Below are positions 7,650-16,249 of a stretch of DNA of 43,026 nucleotides, piece by piece; position 1 is the first letter of the stretch; the number at the start of each line of letters is the position of its first letter. Source of the DNA: Euryarchaeota archaeon Ods02 (GTDB lineage: Archaea; Halobacteriota; Halobacteria; Halobacteriales; Halorutilaceae); contig JAQZDA010000017.1 in NCBI GenBank assembly GCA_028751075.1, positions 1-43,026 of the forward strand, in the 5' to 3' direction. A model generated the notes under the pieces. The model did no database searches, was not told the DNA's origin, and saw only the letters and a list, made by a program, of their open reading frames with translations. A program made the position numbers and the translations under genes.

Positions 7650-8387
7650 CTAAGGCGCTAATCTGTTCTTCCGGTTCAACATCTCCTTACGGTATATCCC
7701 GAAAGTAGTGGGACACCATTCTTCCGCGAGATCCAACAGCTCCTCAGTCATACCCCGGATCTCCCACTGGGCGTCAGCCGCCGCGCGCATATCCGCGATA
7801 TGCATCAGAGTACGGGCGTTAACCGACATCACGATGTTCGTCCTAGTGCCGATAGGCAGGACGAAACGCGCGTCCTCCGGCGGCAACCCCCTGTCGACGA
7901 GTTCCGCGTACGTCTCCAGGCTGTCACGCACCGAGTCCTCGAAGAGCTTCTGGCGTTCCTCCGCAGTCTCCTCGTCGACGCTGCCGGTCTTCTGCTTCCT
8001 GCCCACCCAGTCGGGGTCGTCGACCGACGGCGGCATCACAACCATCTCCTCGACGTCGTCAGGGTCGTAGTCCTCGAAAGCCACGTAACGCATCGACTGT
8101 ACGTCGAACGACGCGTGACGGTGACGAGTCAGCTGAGCCATCAGAGACCGCGACACACCTTCTATGCTATAGGTTATCTGTGGGTGTTCGAACGGCCCAT
8201 AATGCCCGTGTTCTATGAGATGCCGGATGAGCGTCTCCATCTTCTCGTCGAGAGACCCACCGTCGACTCCCTCCATCACGCTTTCGAACTCCCTGTCGCC
8301 GACCGCCTGCTCGCTGTAGTCGTTCCGTGCCGCCCTGCAGATCACTTCCTCCGGGTCTTCCGTCCGCTCAAGAACCTCGATGTTCAT
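7650..8387 (-). CDS. thyX: Flavin-dependent thymidylate synthase ThyX
   Basis: This 245-residue enzyme would make dTMP from dUMP using FAD, NADPH and methylenetetrahydrofolate. The ThyX signature RHR-x7-S is present as RHRHASFDVQS (88-98), followed by MRYVAFED. Other family features are the folding context HYGPFEHPQITYSIEGVSRS (62-81) and the distal FVLPIGTRTNIVMSVNARTL region that completes the flavin site. I chose the ATG at 8387 (MNIEVLERTED); the open frame runs further upstream to 8501 but those residues do not match the family. It converges with the kinase gene (37 bp between stops) and is transcribed alone. The length fits the family. Confidence 0.95.
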   Translation of the reverse strand: MNIEVLERTEDPEEVICRAARNDYSEQAVGDREFESVMEGVDGGSLDEKMETLIRHLIEHGHYGPFEHPQITYSIEGVSRSLMAQLTRHRHASFDVQSMRYVAFEDYDPDDVEEMVVMPPSVDDPDWVGRKQKTGSVDEETAEERQKLFEDSVRDSLETYAELVDRGLPPEDARFVLPIGTRTNIVMSVNARTLMHIADMRAAADAQWEIRGMTEELLDLAEEWCPTTFGIYRKEMLNRKNRLAP

Positions 8388-8686
8388 CCAGACGAAGTAG
8401 CAGCGAGACGGGGTTATAGCTTTCGCCAGAGCCGAAACTCTCAGGCATCTATCGATCCAGCCTGAACCGGTACCCAACCACCCCGATCGACCGTCATACA
8501 TGCGTCAGACTATGGACTTCATGAAGCGGCCGCCAGAACCGGAGCTTAGAGATCCAGCCGAGCCAGCTCGAAAGCTAGATAGCGGTTCTACGTACAAGAC
8601 AGAGGTTTGCGGTCTCAGACCGGCCCGTGAGTAAGCTTATCTTAGAGATAGTTACTCATTTAAACGCCCGCGGCTATAAGCCTACA
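8388..8686. other. Divergent intergenic region between thyX and a PGF-CTERM gene
   Basis: This 299-bp region has no convincing gene. It ends with the TATA-like TTTAAA at 8659-8664, which serves the plus-strand gene. No tRNA or other structured RNA was recognised. Confidence 0.4.
8659..8664 (+). promoter_or_regulatory. TATA box of leaderless PGF-CTERM gene
   Basis: TTTAAA is centred about 26 nt before the ATG at 8687, which predicts transcription starting at or next to the start codon. It supports that start over upstream in-frame codons from 8627. Confidence 0.55.
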
Positions 8687-9817
8687 ATGAACGTCAGAAC
8701 CCTCCTGTACACCGTCGCCGCCCTCGCCGCCCTGATCCTCCTGGCGTCGGGAACCGCAGCCGGACAGTCCATCGACTTCAGTCCACAGCCCGGACAGGAA
8801 ATCGACCCAAACGCCGACAAACCAGTCGTCTGGGAGGACGCGAGGTTCGACGTCGACTTGACTAACTACGACTACGATGGAGGCGACCTCGACGCCGACA
8901 CGTTCGAGATGAACATACGGTATCCGGACGAGATCATGCACGTGGGCATAATACAGGGATCTAACTTCGACCTCGACGTCGAGAGGTACGAGGAGGGGAT
9001 GTTCGAAAGGGTGAACATACAGGGTGAAGCAACCCGCGACATCACGACTTCACACGACTCGACGCTGTTCTCGATCGGTGTCAACGTAGACGAGGAACAC
9101 GACGGAGTCGAGATACGGGCCGAGTTAATGCGTATCATAGACACCATGGGGGTTCCGGAGTGCGAGGACGGCGGCTGTCAGGGAACGCTAACGCTGGAAG
9201 CCTACCCGCACCCTGAACCCGAACCAGACATAGAGCTCACCGAGGTATCCGTACAGGAAGACGAAGTACCGATGGGCGAAAGGGTGACGGTGGACTTCGA
9301 AGCCGAGAACTTCGGAGACGACACCGGCAACCACACCGCTGAGCTCCTTCTCGAAGGAGACTCGATAGACGAAGAGAGGTCGTTCACCCTGCGTCCTGAA
9401 GAGACCTACAGCTGGGACTTCTGGGTCACACTCGACGAAGAAGACTACCCACCTGGAGAGTACACCTTCAGCATCGACGGAGAGACAGACACCGTAAAGG
9501 TCCTCGCCAGCGAGCTCCACGGAATAGAAACCGGTGAGACAGAGGTAGGTGCGGTAGACCCCGACGAAGAGCCGGAGGGCTTAGAAGGGAACGAGACGGC
9601 TGAGCTGGACGCCGAGGGCAACGAGTCAACGGACAACTCCTCGGCCGAAGCAGCAACCCAGGCAGCAGAAGAAGGCGAAGATGAGCAGACGGAACATCCG
9701 CCCGGAAGGAACGCACGAGAGGGAGAGATACCCGAGGAACGACAGATGCCCGGGTTCACTCTACCCCTAGCGTTGATAGCACTGCTCGCCGCCGGCTACG
9801 TCTCCCTCAGAGAGTAA
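8687..9817 (+). CDS. Secreted CARDB-like surface protein with PGF-CTERM anchor
   Basis: This 376-residue protein has a Sec signal peptide (MNVRTLLYTVAALAALILLA, then SGTAAGQS with likely cleavage near residue 30). Two beta-sandwich regions follow: one about 30-180 that contains two Cys (CEDGGC) and is cohesin-like in feel, and one about 190-285 (IELTEVSVQEDEVPMGERVT through YTFSIDGETDTVKV) that looks like a CARDB domain. A Ser/Glu/Thr/Asn-rich stalk follows, and the C-terminus is MPGFTLPLALIALLAAGYVS plus LRE, the PGF-CTERM signal processed by archaeosortase A in haloarchaea. It is therefore an exported, probably lipid-anchored cell-surface protein. It precedes two propeller lipoprotein genes on the same strand (73-bp gap), suggesting a common envelope function. 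Confidence 0.85.
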   Translation: MNVRTLLYTVAALAALILLASGTAAGQSIDFSPQPGQEIDPNADKPVVWEDARFDVDLTNYDYDGGDLDADTFEMNIRYPDEIMHVGIIQGSNFDLDVERYEEGMFERVNIQGEATRDITTSHDSTLFSIGVNVDEEHDGVEIRAELMRIIDTMGVPECEDGGCQGTLTLEAYPHPEPEPDIELTEVSVQEDEVPMGERVTVDFEAENFGDDTGNHTAELLLEGDSIDEERSFTLRPEETYSWDFWVTLDEEDYPPGEYTFSIDGETDTVKVLASELHGIETGETEVGAVDPDEEPEGLEGNETAELDAEGNESTDNSSAEAATQAAEEGEDEQTEHPPGRNAREGEIPEERQMPGFTLPLALIALLAAGYVSLRE

Positions 9818-9890
9818 ACCAACTTTCCTATACAGTTCAATAGAGCTTACCACCCCCGAGATTCATACTGCTGGGGAATCAGGTAGGGGT

Positions 9891-11117
9891 ATGCGTATAT
9901 CGAGGAGGAAGTTCGTCGTCGCAGGAGGCGCGGTGGCCGCTACCGGATGCCTGAACGACGAACCCGCAGAGACCGACGAGGAAGACACCGATGACGAAGA
10001 ACACCCCGGCGACGAGGAAACCGAGGACGTCGACGAGATAGAAGGAGAGCTCGGAGTCGAACCCACCGGTAGCTGGCGGTCTTTCCACGAGAACCCCGCT
10101 AACACGGGATACACGGACGCCGATGGAGTCACCAACGAACCAGAACACTACGCCGTATACTCAGGTGGTCCCGTAAACGGAGCACCGGCGGTCGCCGAAG
10201 GAATCACGTACTTCTCCAGCACGGACGGCTACCTCTACGCCGTAGACGAAGGAGGTCAGCGATGGCGGTACGACACCGGCGCCAGATCCACGTCGTCACC
10301 AGCAGTCGAAGACGGAACCGTGTACGTCGGCAACGACGCCGGAGAACTCCACGCCGTGGACGTGTCCTCCGGTGAAAGGGAATGGAGGTACAGAGGCGAG
10401 GGAGCGGTACGTGCAGGGGTAACCGTCGACGTAGACGAAAACCAGGCGTACTACTGCACCACAGCCAACCGGATCTACGCCGTCGAACTCGAAGGCGGTC
10501 AGGAGATATGGACCTTCTCCACCAACGAACAGGCGGAGACCACGCCCGCGAAAGAAGGTGGATACGTACACGTCACCACCCGCGGCGCAGTGCTCTACCG
10601 CATCGACCCCGAGAACGGGGAACAGGTGAACAGTCACTCCGCAGACGACGGAGTCCGGTCGTCCCCCGCCGCCATACAGCAGGACGGCCGCACCGTCGTC
10701 TGCTACGGAAGCGAGGACAGAAGGGTGTACTGCGTGGAGTTCTGGAGCACGGGGGGAGTAAGGCAGAGAGAAAGACGCTGGCGGTACCGCACCGACGGTA
10801 ACGTCCGCTCGTCACCTGCTATCACGGAAGACAGGGTTTACGTCGGAAGCGACGACGGCAACCTCTACAGCATCGACCTCGAGACAGGTGACGAGGAATG
10901 GAGGTTAGAGACTGACGGCCAGATCCGGTCTTCCCCTGTCGCCACAGACGACGCCGTCTACTTCGGAAACGACGACCAGTACGTCTACGCCGTAGACCGT
11001 GAAACCGGCGAAGAACTCTGGAGCCATAGAACCGGCGACATAGTACGGTCTTCGCCCGCGGTGACCGACGAGGTCTACATAGGAAGCACCGACGACGCAC
11101 TCCACAGCTACAGATAG
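9891..11117 (+). CDS. PQQ-type beta-propeller Tat lipoprotein 1
   Basis: This 408-residue protein begins MRISRRKFVVAGGAVAATGC, a Tat signal with lipobox and lipidated Cys20. A stretch rich in Asp and Glu (23-55) is followed by a propeller of about seven or eight blades built from PQQ-type repeats, seen as repeated SSPAV-x-D-x-VYVGSDDGNLYAVD-x-x-TG-x-E-x-W units. Such propellers bind partner proteins or substrates (BamB-like), and many do not bind PQQ. I see no dehydrogenase-specific disulfide or catalytic Asp signature, so enzymatic activity should not be assumed. It is paralogous to the next gene, from which it is separated by a tandem repeat array. Confidence 0.88.
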   Translation: MRISRRKFVVAGGAVAATGCLNDEPAETDEEDTDDEEHPGDEETEDVDEIEGELGVEPTGSWRSFHENPANTGYTDADGVTNEPEHYAVYSGGPVNGAPAVAEGITYFSSTDGYLYAVDEGGQRWRYDTGARSTSSPAVEDGTVYVGNDAGELHAVDVSSGEREWRYRGEGAVRAGVTVDVDENQAYYCTTANRIYAVELEGGQEIWTFSTNEQAETTPAKEGGYVHVTTRGAVLYRIDPENGEQVNSHSADDGVRSSPAAIQQDGRTVVCYGSEDRRVYCVEFWSTGGVRQRERRWRYRTDGNVRSSPAITEDRVYVGSDDGNLYSIDLETGDEEWRLETDGQIRSSPVATDDAVYFGNDDQYVYAVDRETGEELWSHRTGDIVRSSPAVTDEVYIGSTDDALHSYR

Positions 11118-11170
11118 CACAGCTGTAGGAAGGCCGTGTGTCTCCACGGGCTCCCTCTCCAATAACTACC

Positions 11171-11290
11171 TGAACTCTAGCTACTTACCTCGGATTACAG
11201 TGAACTCTAGCTACTTACCTCGGATTACAGTGAACTCTAGCTACTTACCTCGGATTACAGTGAACTCTAGCTACTTACCTCGGATTACAA
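11171..11290 (+). repeat. Four head-to-tail 30-bp tandem repeats
   Basis: Four copies of a 30-bp unit start at 11171, 11201, 11231 and 11261. They are identical except for the last base of the fourth copy (A instead of G). Each copy begins TGAACTCTAGCTACTTACCT and ends CGGATTACAG. There are no spacers, so this is not a CRISPR array. The unit contains stop codons and lies outside any gene, between two paralogous propeller genes. It could be a binding-site array for a regulator of the downstream gene, or replication slippage. Confidence 0.95.
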
Positions 11291-11317
11291 CGAAAGAAGG
11301 TTGCTACGGCATCGGAT

Positions 11318-11339
11318 GAACTCAGAAGTAGCTGAGTTC
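11318..11339. promoter_or_regulatory. Palindrome GAACTCAG-N6-CTGAGTTC related to the tandem repeat
   Basis: This perfect 8-bp inverted repeat with a 6-nt centre (AAGTAG) lies 28 bp after the repeat array and 64 bp before the second propeller start. Read on the minus strand it gives GAACTCAGCTACTT, which matches GAACTCTAGCTACTT of the 30-bp unit apart from one missing base. It is a likely operator or hairpin of the same family. Confidence 0.6.
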
Positions 11340-11403
11340 GATACTATCCCGATTGCTTCCAAGCACCTAAAAGTACTTGTCGCTGCAGGAGGCAGAAAGC
11401 TCT

Positions 11404-12723
11404 ATGAAGAGATCACGGCGGAGCTTCCTGCTGCTATCAGCCACCGGTCTCACATCCGGCTGCATCGACCAACCCCTCGCACCAGAGGACCGCCATCGAA
11501 ACCATGACGAGGAGGAACGAGTAGACGACGGAGTTGAGGAAAGAGGTGACGAAGGTGAAGAAACAGAGCCGACCGAAGAGGAAGAGGTAGACGAAGGAAC
11601 CGGAGACGAATCGGAGGACCGTGAACCTCAGGTCGTAGCTTCGGACGCAGATTGGCCTTCCTACGCCGCCGACAGGAGGAACGATGGCATCGCCGCCTCT
11701 ACGGGTCCAAGGGAGGATACAGAGGATATCTCCCTCGACGTAGAGACTCCCCTGGTCTCGTCCCCCGTCGCTTCAGAAGGCCGAGTCTTTTTCGGCGGAG
11801 TGGACGGAGCCCTCTACTGTGTGCGAGGTAGCTCCGTCGAATGGAGACACATCGCCGACGACCGTGTAGCCTCCACACCTGCGGTGTACGACGAAACGGT
11901 CTACTACGGAGACGACGCTGGCGTCCTCCACGCGGTCGACGCAGTCTCCGGAGACGAAGTCTGGAGGCTCCGGATCGCGGACACCTTCGACCTCAAACCC
12001 GACATCACGGGCTCCGTAACATTCGACGCCTCAGCGGGACAGCTCTACCTCACTACGGAAGCGGAACGAGTGCACGGTGTAGACGTCGAAGGTCCGACAC
12101 AGCTCTGGAGAACCGAAGTCAACGGAGAGGTCGTCACCGCACCAGCCGTCGAGGGAGAGTTCGTATACGTGACCACGCGGGGTGCCGCGGCTTTCAAGCT
12201 ACACAGGGAGACAGGGGACGTCCACTCCACGCACTCCGTCGGCGACAGCGTAAGGTCCACTCCCGCTGCAGCCCGCCGCGACGTATGGACCCAGCTCTAC
12301 TTCGGCAGCGAGGACCGTAGCGTGTACTCCCTCCGGTTCAAACACGTAGGTGGCACCGACACCGTAGAACGGAGGTGGAGAACCCCCACTGACGGCGCCG
12401 TCAGGTCGTCACCCGCAGTATCCGACGAGGAGGTCTACGTCGGCAGCGACGACGGCTATCTGTACGCTTTAGACCGGGAGGACGGCAGTGAGCTCTGGCG
12501 GTACGACGCGGAAGCGCGAGTCAGATCCTCACCCGTAGTCACCGATGACGCCGTCTACTTCGGCGACCAGCAAGGCGGTGTCCACGCCGTAGACCTTAGC
12601 TCAGGCGACGGACTCTGGAGCTACGAGACAGACGACCGAGTCCGGAGCTCACCCGCGGTGACAGAAGGAGACATCTACGTAACCTCCACCGACGGCCACC
12701 TCTACAGGTTCCTCGAAAGCTGA
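11404..12723 (+). CDS. PQQ-type beta-propeller Tat lipoprotein 2
   Basis: This 439-residue paralogue of the preceding propeller protein starts at the ATG at 11404, with AGGAGG at 11387-11392 about 11 nt upstream. The signal MKRSRRSFLLLSATGLTSGC has twin arginines and a lipobox Cys at position 20, exactly as in its neighbour. An acidic linker of about 60 residues precedes eight or so PQQ-type repeats, such as VRSSPAVSDEEVYVGSDDGY and LYALDREDGSELWRYD. It should be lipid-anchored on the outer face of the membrane. Its promoter region holds the tandem repeat array and palindrome, which the first copy lacks, so the two paralogues are probably regulated differently. Function beyond a binding scaffold is unknown. 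Confidence 0.88.
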   Translation: MKRSRRSFLLLSATGLTSGCIDQPLAPEDRHRNHDEEERVDDGVEERGDEGEETEPTEEEEVDEGTGDESEDREPQVVASDADWPSYAADRRNDGIAASTGPREDTEDISLDVETPLVSSPVASEGRVFFGGVDGALYCVRGSSVEWRHIADDRVASTPAVYDETVYYGDDAGVLHAVDAVSGDEVWRLRIADTFDLKPDITGSVTFDASAGQLYLTTEAERVHGVDVEGPTQLWRTEVNGEVVTAPAVEGEFVYVTTRGAAAFKLHRETGDVHSTHSVGDSVRSTPAAARRDVWTQLYFGSEDRSVYSLRFKHVGGTDTVERRWRTPTDGAVRSSPAVSDEEVYVGSDDGYLYALDREDGSELWRYDAEARVRSSPVVTDDAVYFGDQQGGVHAVDLSSGDGLWSYETDDRVRSSPAVTEGDIYVTSTDGHLYRFLES

Positions 12724-12825
12724 CGTGGCCGAAGCACTGGCCTCCTTTTTCCAGCATCCAGGTTCCTCTTACATTTGAGTTCGATATAGATTTCGACGTC
12801 GTAAATGCCACCGGAACCCTCACTA

Positions 12826-13455
12826 TCAGCTCTTTCTAAACCGACCGCGCACCAGTGGATCGACAGGAGGTAACCCATCGAACCGTTCAACCTCGATCTC
12901 CCCGAGCTTCTGGCAGTCCCCGAACCGTTCTAGGGTGTCTCGGTCGAGATTGCAGCCACCTGCAAGCTTCCGCCAGACCGGGTTCACTGCCTCCTGCACC
13001 CTGCGCGTCACGCCGCTAGAGCCCACGTGCTCAAGGAACCGTAGCTCTCCACCCTCCTTCAGCACACGCGCCATCTCGCCGATGGACCCATCGACGTCCT
13101 CCACGGTGCAGAGCACGAGGCCGCAGATCACGTAGTCGAAGGAACCGTCGTCGAAGGACATCTCCTCCGCGACGTCACCGTGCAAGGTTACGTCGAAACC
13201 GAGGTCCTCCGCTTCCTCCTCCGCCTGCCTCCTCATATGGGGATCCGGCTCTACTGCGTGCACCTCCTCGGCGCCAGAGATCTTGAGGTAGCTGAAGTTA
13301 GCGCCGGTTCCCGCGCCGACGTCGAGAACACTCCCAGAGAGATCACGGCTGAGGTACCGGCGATGTGGCTCCATACGCCCTTCGAACAAACCCGTGACGG
13401 GGTCGTAGACGCGAGCGAACAACGGGTGCTCCGGAGTTTCATCCGTCATCGACAT
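12826..13455 (-). CDS. SAM-dependent methyltransferase, METTL7/UbiE-like
   Basis: This 209-residue class I methyltransferase has motif I VLDVGAGTGANF (43-54), the acidic loop EEVHAVEPDPHM (about 62-73), motif II FDYVICGLVLCTVED and post-motif GELRFLEHV. After the core come VNPVWRKLAGGCNLDRDT and a C-terminal LPPVDPLVRGRF, a pattern close to METTL7A-like and phosphatidylethanolamine or quinone methyltransferase-like members of Methyltransf_11. The substrate cannot be read from sequence and could be a lipid, quinone or thiol. It converges on the second propeller gene. The two closely spaced Met codons at the start (13455, 13449) are both possible. Confidence 0.82.
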   Translation of the reverse strand: MSMTDETPEHPLFARVYDPVTGLFEGRMEPHRRYLSRDLSGSVLDVGAGTGANFSYLKISGAEEVHAVEPDPHMRRQAEEEAEDLGFDVTLHGDVAEEMSFDDGSFDYVICGLVLCTVEDVDGSIGEMARVLKEGGELRFLEHVGSSGVTRRVQEAVNPVWRKLAGGCNLDRDTLERFGDCQKLGEIEVERFDGLPPVDPLVRGRFRKS

Positions 13456-13684
13456 CTACCTACGGAGGCGAGACGTAACTAGCTGTTCACTCGGCGAATC
13501 CGACAGCGTCCATACCTGGAAGAGCAGGAGATACAGCTACCGTCTGCCGTCCGAAGTACCATCACCATACCTATTTCAACCACGGCGTCAAGGTAACGAA
13601 CACCGACACAGGACGCGACCCGGCTTCCCCTGGCTCCGTCGGGTTCGCGGACACACGTACATCACTAACCCAGAGGTCTACAGG
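13456..13684. other. Divergent intergenic region between methyltransferase and ligA
   Basis: These 229 bp contain no gene, tRNA or strong repeat that I can see. The sequence is GC-rich with no clear TATA box at the expected distance from ligA. Confidence 0.35.
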
Positions 13685-15715
13685 ATGGAGGAACCCGAAG
13701 ACAACCCGTACGTAAGAGACCCCGAGCTACAGTTCGACGACCACGATGAGCTGTCAGAGAGCGAAGCCGAGCGCCAGGTGGAGCTGCTGCGGGAGGCCGT
13801 AAGGTACCACGACTACCGATACTACGTCGAGAACGACCCCGTGATAGCGGACAATGCCTACGACCAGCTGTTCGACGCACTGGAAGAGCTTGAGGACGCC
13901 TTCGATCTCGTCGACTCCAACAGCCCCACGCGGAGGGTAGGAGGTCAGCCGCTGGAGGAGCTGGAGACCCGGAGACACGAGGTCGAGATGCTGTCGCTTC
14001 AGAGCAGCGAGGAAGAACCCGACGTCAGAAACTGGGACGCCAGAGTGAGGGAGGAGGTCGGAGACATAGAGTACCACGTGGAACACAAGTTCGACGGGTT
14101 GAGCGTGGAGCTCGTCTACCGTGACGGCGAGCTAGAGGCGGCGGTGACGCGTGGCGACGGCGTCGAAGGCGACGACATCACCGAGAACGCGAAGACCATC
14201 CGGAGTATCCCGCTCGAGATACCCGACGCCCCCGACTACCTCGTGTTACGCGGTGAGATATACATGGACCGCGAGGGTTTCCAGGAGCTCAACGAACGAA
14301 GAGTTCAGAGAGGTGAGGAACCTTTCGCGAACCCCAGGAACGCCGCCGCAGGCAGCGTCCGCCAGCTCGACCCCGGGGTCGTGGCACGGCGGCCGCTCGA
14401 CGTCTACGTCTACGACGTCATGGACACGTCAGCGGACATCGAGAGCCAGAGGGAAGCCGCGGAGCTGATGCGGGAGCTCGGACTCAGGGTCAACGAAGAC
14501 GCACACGTCGTCTCCACGGTGGACGAGTTCGTCGAGTTCCGCGAAGACGTCCTCGAAAGCCGTGAGCAGTACAGCTTCGACGTCGACGGCGTCATCGCGA
14601 AGGTCGACAGCTACAGCGCCCGCGAAGAGCTCGGTTCCACCGCCCGTCATCCCCGGTGGGCGTTCGCGTACAAGTTCCCAGCGAAGACTGGTGAAACACG
14701 CGTCCACGGCATCACCGTGCAGGTCGGCCGCACCGGAAAGCTAACACCTGTCGCGTTGCTGGAGCCCGTGGACGTCCAGGGCGTCACCATCAGCCGCGCC
14801 AGCCTTCACAACGCGAAACAGGTGAACGAACTCGGGTTGAAGGAAGGCAGCCGTGTGAAGGTGGAGCGAGCAGGGGACGTGATACCACAGGTTAAGGAGG
14901 TGGTGGAATGCGGAGACGACGGAGTTTTCCGGATGCCCGACAGCTGCCCCGTCTGCGGCAGCGAGGTGGTCGGGGAGGAGGAACACCACTACTGCACCGG
15001 CGGCGTAGCGTGTCCCGCACAGCTGAAACGTGGCCTCGAACACTACGTCAGCGAGGACGGCGTCGACGTAGAAGGCGTAGGGGAGGAGCTCGCCGACACC
15101 CTGGTGGAGGAAGGGCTCGTCGACTCCATACCCGCTCTCTACGAACTAACGGTGGACGAGATCGCGTCACTTGAGGGATACGGCAGACGTTCGGCGGAGA
15201 AGCTACGTCGGGAGATACAGAGTTCGAAGGACGTCGACCTCACGTCGTTCCTCACGGCGTTAGGGATAAGACACGTGGGTTCGGAGCGGGCGCGTCGTCT
15301 CGCCGAGGAGTTCACGCTTGACGAGCTAAGGGACGCGGACGTCAACGAGCTTCAGAGGGTGGAGGACATCGGAGAGGAGGTCGCGGAGAGCGTCGCAGGG
15401 TTCTTCCGGGGTGAAGGAGATGACACCGTAGAGGCTTTGCTGGAGAAGGGTGTGGAACCCCGGAAGCAAGAGGTCGGCGACAGCCTCGAAGGAGTCAAGG
15501 TGGTTTTCACGGGGTCTCTCGACGGCTACACACGGAGGGAGGTGACGGAGGAGGTGGAGTCACGCGGCGGCCGCGTCACCTCCTCTGTCAGCGGGGAGAC
15601 GGACTACGTCGTCGTCGGCAGCGACCCCGGCGGGACGAAGATGGAGGACGCACGTGAACACGAAGTAGACACCCTCGACGAAGAGGAGTTCGAGAGGTTG
15701 CTGGAGAGAAGCTGA
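13685..15715 (+). CDS. ligA: NAD+-dependent DNA ligase LigA
   Basis: This 676-residue protein has the full bacterial-type domain order. The Ia domain binds NMN (YHDYRYYVENDPVIADNAYD, 41-60). SPTRRVGG (80-87) and MLSLQS are followed by the adenylylation site HKFDG with Lys135. After the OB domain, a zinc finger has Cys421, Cys424, Cys437 and Cys443. Helix-hairpin-helix repeats follow and a BRCT domain ends the protein (about 598-676). It seals nicks in duplex DNA. Archaea rely on an ATP-dependent ligase; an additional NAD-dependent ligase is known in haloarchaea and is attributed to transfer from bacteria. The catalytic motif is KFDG where many bacteria have KIDG or KVDG. It is an isolated gene, converging with a UspA gene 23 bp downstream. 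Confidence 0.96.
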   Translation: MEEPEDNPYVRDPELQFDDHDELSESEAERQVELLREAVRYHDYRYYVENDPVIADNAYDQLFDALEELEDAFDLVDSNSPTRRVGGQPLEELETRRHEVEMLSLQSSEEEPDVRNWDARVREEVGDIEYHVEHKFDGLSVELVYRDGELEAAVTRGDGVEGDDITENAKTIRSIPLEIPDAPDYLVLRGEIYMDREGFQELNERRVQRGEEPFANPRNAAAGSVRQLDPGVVARRPLDVYVYDVMDTSADIESQREAAELMRELGLRVNEDAHVVSTVDEFVEFREDVLESREQYSFDVDGVIAKVDSYSAREELGSTARHPRWAFAYKFPAKTGETRVHGITVQVGRTGKLTPVALLEPVDVQGVTISRASLHNAKQVNELGLKEGSRVKVERAGDVIPQVKEVVECGDDGVFRMPDSCPVCGSEVVGEEEHHYCTGGVACPAQLKRGLEHYVSEDGVDVEGVGEELADTLVEEGLVDSIPALYELTVDEIASLEGYGRRSAEKLRREIQSSKDVDLTSFLTALGIRHVGSERARRLAEEFTLDELRDADVNELQRVEDIGEEVAESVAGFFRGEGDDTVEALLEKGVEPRKQEVGDSLEGVKVVFTGSLDGYTRREVTEEVESRGGRVTSSVSGETDYVVVGSDPGGTKMEDAREHEVDTLDEEEFERLLERS

Positions 15716-15738
15716 CCTGCTGACCGAACCCGAACGCG

Positions 15739-16164
15739 TCAACGCACGACGGTGACGGGTGTAGGCGACCTACGAACGACGTTCTCGGCTACGCTTCCCA
15801 GCAGCACCCTTGTGACCCCGCTTCTTCCGTGGCTACCGATGACCAAGTGGTCGAAGTCCCCTTCTTCAGCGTACTCAACTATCTCCCTAGAAGCCGAGAG
15901 GCCTTCTTCGACCTCGGTCTCCAGATCCCCCGCCCCAAGCTCTCGCAGTACGTTCTCCAGGTACTTTTCCGCGGCCTGCAGCCGGTAATCGTCGGAGCCA
16001 GCGTCGACGTCGTCGAGGTCGACCCCAGGCATATGTCCAGGTAGACGGGGGTCTACCACGTGTAAAACCGTTATCTCGGCGTCGGGCTGTTCGTTGAGGG
16101 CCCAGCGAAGCGCTTTCTTCGACTGATCGGAGACGTCAACCGGTACGAGTATCCGCTGAGTCAT
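15739..16164 (-). CDS. Universal stress protein, UspA family (ATP-binding type)
   Basis: This 141-residue protein is a single Usp domain. It begins MTQRILVPVDVSDQSKKAL and ends with GSHGRSGVTRVLLGSVAENVVRRS and PVTVV, containing the G-2x-G-9x-G-S ATP-binding motif and the final beta strand used for dimerisation. I use the ATG at 16164, because the open frame upstream (to 16272) is non-conserved and a TATA-like TTAAATA sits 27 nt before it. It probably acts as a cytoplasmic stress-response dimer. The substrate or partner is not inferable. It converges with ligA. Confidence 0.93.
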   Translation of the reverse strand: MTQRILVPVDVSDQSKKALRWALNEQPDAEITVLHVVDPRLPGHMPGVDLDDVDAGSDDYRLQAAEKYLENVLRELGAGDLETEVEEGLSASREIVEYAEEGDFDHLVIGSHGRSGVTRVLLGSVAENVVRRSPTPVTVVR

Positions 16165-16187
16165 GGCTGAAGCTAGCGCGCTCCAGG

Positions 16188-16194
16188 TTAAATA
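16188..16194 (-). promoter_or_regulatory. TATA box of leaderless uspA-like gene
   Basis: The AT-rich TTAAATA (minus strand TATTTAA) is centred 27 nt before the ATG at 16164, which matches a leaderless haloarchaeal promoter. Confidence 0.6.
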
Positions 16195-16249
16195 CTCTGT
16201 ACGTCTGCTCCCAGGTTGCTGGAGAGGGCAGAAGCTTGTCTGGGGTCTT

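Noticed and set aside
11171-11290. CRISPR-like array of 30-bp repeats
   Set aside because: The units abut without spacers, and no cas gene is in the window.
11301-11507. 68-codon open frame overlapping the second propeller gene start
   Set aside because: It overlaps the Tat signal and acidic linker of the propeller gene in another frame and covers the palindrome; it looks spurious.
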